Positions 28,843 through 30,277 of a DNA stretch of 30,277 nucleotides are shown here, one piece after another; the stretch's first letter is position 1, and each line of letters opens with the position of its first letter. Source of the DNA: Clostridia bacterium (lineage in GTDB: Bacteria > Bacillota > Clostridia > Oscillospirales > Oscillospiraceae); contig JAGKTU010000019.1 in assembly GCA_021153265.1 (NCBI GenBank), positions 1 through 30,277 on the forward strand, given 5' to 3'. The position numbers and the translations under genes were made by a program. Below the pieces are notes generated by a model. It was given only the letters and a program-made list of their open reading frames with translations, was not told where the DNA came from and made no database searches.

Positions 28843-30147
28843 ATGAAAAAGGGAAATGCCATTGCGCTGCTGCCCATCGGCGTGTTTCTGGCGATCTATC
28901 TGGGCTTGGGACTGACCTTTGAGTATGTCCTGAAAATCGAAATGGGCTTCTATAATATTCCTATTGTTATCGCTTTTCTGGCTGCGATCTTAGTAGCCTG
29001 TCTGCAGAACCGCAGCCGCAGTTTCGATGAGAAGCTGGAGCTGATGGGACAGGGCGTGGGTGACAAGAATATCATCACCATGCTGCTGATCTTCCTCACT
29101 GCCGGCGCATTTGTTGGCGTGGTAGGCCGTTCCTCTGCCCAGAGCGTGGCATATTTCATGCTCAGCATCATTCCCTCTCAGTATGCTGTGGTGGTGCTGT
29201 TTGTGGTTGCCTGCTTTGTGTCTACCGCTATGGGTACATCCGTGGGTACGATCACCCTGCTGACCCCCATCGCCGTGGAAGTGGCGCAGGCATCCAATTT
29301 TGATGCATCTCTGTGCGTGGCTACCGTTGTCGGCGGCGCCATGTTCGGTGACAATCTCTCCTTCATCTCTGACACCACCATCGCCGCCTGCAACGGCCAG
29401 GGTTGCGCCATGAAGGATAAATTCCGCGGTAATTTCTGGATCGCTCTGCCCGCTGCCCTTGCAACCATCCTGCTGGTTCTGCTGCTGACCGCCGGGAATG
29501 AGACTGCTCCTGTGGCGCAGGAGTACAATCTGCTGCAGATCCTTCCCTATGTGCTGGTGCTGCTGGGCGGCATCGTGGGTATCAACGTCTTTGTGGTGCT
29601 GCTGGCAGGCATCCTCTCCGGCGCGGCCATCATGCTTATCACCGGCCAGACTGCCGCAACGGATCTGCTGTCCAGCATGGGCTCCGGCGCTGCCGGCATG
29701 TTTGAGACCAGCATGGTTGCCATTCTGGTGGCTGCTATGTGCGCACTGATCCGGGATTACGGCGGATTTGATGCGCTGCTTGCCTTTATCCGCGGCCTGT
29801 TCAAGGGTAACAAGGGCGGCCAGCTGGGCATGGGTCTGCTGGTAGGCGCTATGGATATCGCCACCGCCAACAATACCGTGGCCATCGTCATGGCAAACCC
29901 CATCGCTAAGGAAATGAGCCAGGAATACGGCATCTCCGGCAAACGCGCCGCCTGCATTCTGGATACCTTCTCCTGCATTTTCCAGGGTGTGATCCCCTAC
30001 GGCGCCCAGATGCTGGTTGCCATCTCCGCCGCCGCTGAGATGGGCGCGGTTATGTCTGCGTTCGACATCATGCGCTACCTGTTCTATCCCTACCTGCTGC
30101 TCATCAGCAGCCTGGTGGCTATCTTCCTCGTCAAGGAAAAGAAGTAA
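28843..30147 (+). CDS. Na+/H+ antiporter, NhaC family
   Basis: A 434-residue membrane protein with about ten to twelve hydrophobic segments. The NhaC/ArsB-fold hallmarks are AMGTSVGTITLLTPIAVEVA, GGAMFGDNLSFISDTTIAA (about residues 165-183) and, in the second half, GAMDIATANNTVAIVMANPI. Family members exchange Na+ for protons, or in some cases carry amino acids or organic acids coupled to Na+. ATG 28843 has GGAGGAGAG a few bases upstream. The reading frame extends in frame back to 28729, across the terminator and promoter, and that extension is not coding. It is a single-gene unit. About 130 bases follow to the window end without a gene. Confidence 0.9.
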   Translation: MKKGNAIALLPIGVFLAIYLGLGLTFEYVLKIEMGFYNIPIVIAFLAAILVACLQNRSRSFDEKLELMGQGVGDKNIITMLLIFLTAGAFVGVVGRSSAQSVAYFMLSIIPSQYAVVVLFVVACFVSTAMGTSVGTITLLTPIAVEVAQASNFDASLCVATVVGGAMFGDNLSFISDTTIAACNGQGCAMKDKFRGNFWIALPAALATILLVLLLTAGNETAPVAQEYNLLQILPYVLVLLGGIVGINVFVVLLAGILSGAAIMLITGQTAATDLLSSMGSGAAGMFETSMVAILVAAMCALIRDYGGFDALLAFIRGLFKGNKGGQLGMGLLVGAMDIATANNTVAIVMANPIAKEMSQEYGISGKRAACILDTFSCIFQGVIPYGAQMLVAISAAAEMGAVMSAFDIMRYLFYPYLLLISSLVAIFLVKEKK

Positions 30148-30245
30148 AAAATGATCCCCCTTTCCTGCTGTGCGGCAGTGAACTGCCCCAGTTTGTGCGG
30201 ACAGCACAAAAAAGAACCCCTATGTAGGAAATATTAAGTTTATGC

Positions 30246-30275
30246 GGAGTGGCGCAGCGTCAGCGGCGCCACTCC
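30246..30275. repeat. Inverted repeat at the window edge
   Basis: GGAGTGGCGC (30246-30255) pairs perfectly with GCGCCACTCC (30266-30275). The window ends two bases later, so a T-run that would make it a terminator cannot be judged. It could equally be the arm of an RNA structure. Confidence 0.5.
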
Positions 30276-30277
30276 AG

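Noticed and set aside
30192..30210. Hairpin TTTGTGC/GCACAAA after the NhaC gene as its terminator
   Set aside because: The stem is short and is followed by A, not T.
1..30277. CRISPR arrays, insertion sequences, phage or integrase genes
   Set aside because: I saw no regularly spaced repeats, transposase or integrase motifs, or flanking duplications anywhere in the window.

Overview
This is an ordinary-looking chromosomal window from a Firmicute, most likely a gut clostridium of the Oscillospiraceae/Ruminococcaceae type. That placement is inference from moderately high GC, strong GGAGG ribosome binding sites, sigma-A promoters with 16-18 bp spacers, and the gene set (YitT, NhaC, MATE pairs, DUF3737, a ParE/ParC-like topoisomerase). 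No insertion sequence, phage gene or CRISPR array was seen. No gene-free gap exceeds 300 bases.

Layout. 1-2100: tRNA-Arg on the minus strand, then an overlapping mutY / PHP-phosphatase pair. 2201-6752: an envelope operon with a lipoprotein carrying a phosphodiester glycosidase (NAGPA/DUF2233) domain, a two-gene split paralogue of that protein, and an integral membrane protein of the Lgt fold. 6794-13139: a ParE-like and a ParC-like topoisomerase subunit, a YitT-family membrane protein, and a lipoprotein with a degenerate transglutaminase-like domain. 13177-15830: tRNA-Gly, a MazG-like pyrophosphohydrolase, and a stand-alone YcaO protein with a C-terminal four-cysteine motif. 15930-18820: an apparently complete three-gene operon (esterase, esterase, ATP-grasp ligase) with its own promoter, terminator and candidate operator. 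18825-19680 (minus): a MazG-like gene behind an O6-alkylguanine methyltransferase gene broken by two frameshifts. 19694-23462: DUF3737 beta-helix protein, tRNA-Asp, metallophosphoesterase, cardiolipin synthase. 23466-26413 (minus): two MATE transporters. 26429-30147: NUDIX hydrolase, phosphoglucomutase/phosphomannomutase, NhaC-type antiporter.

Themes. Several genes protect DNA or clean the nucleotide pool (MutY, NUDIX, two MazG-like proteins, the broken Ogt), but they sit in separate transcription units. The best candidates for undescribed biology are the esterase-esterase-ATP-grasp operon, the neighbouring YcaO protein, and the fused/split glycosidase operon with its Lgt-like partner. All functions are assigned by recognising motifs by eye; no database search was run.
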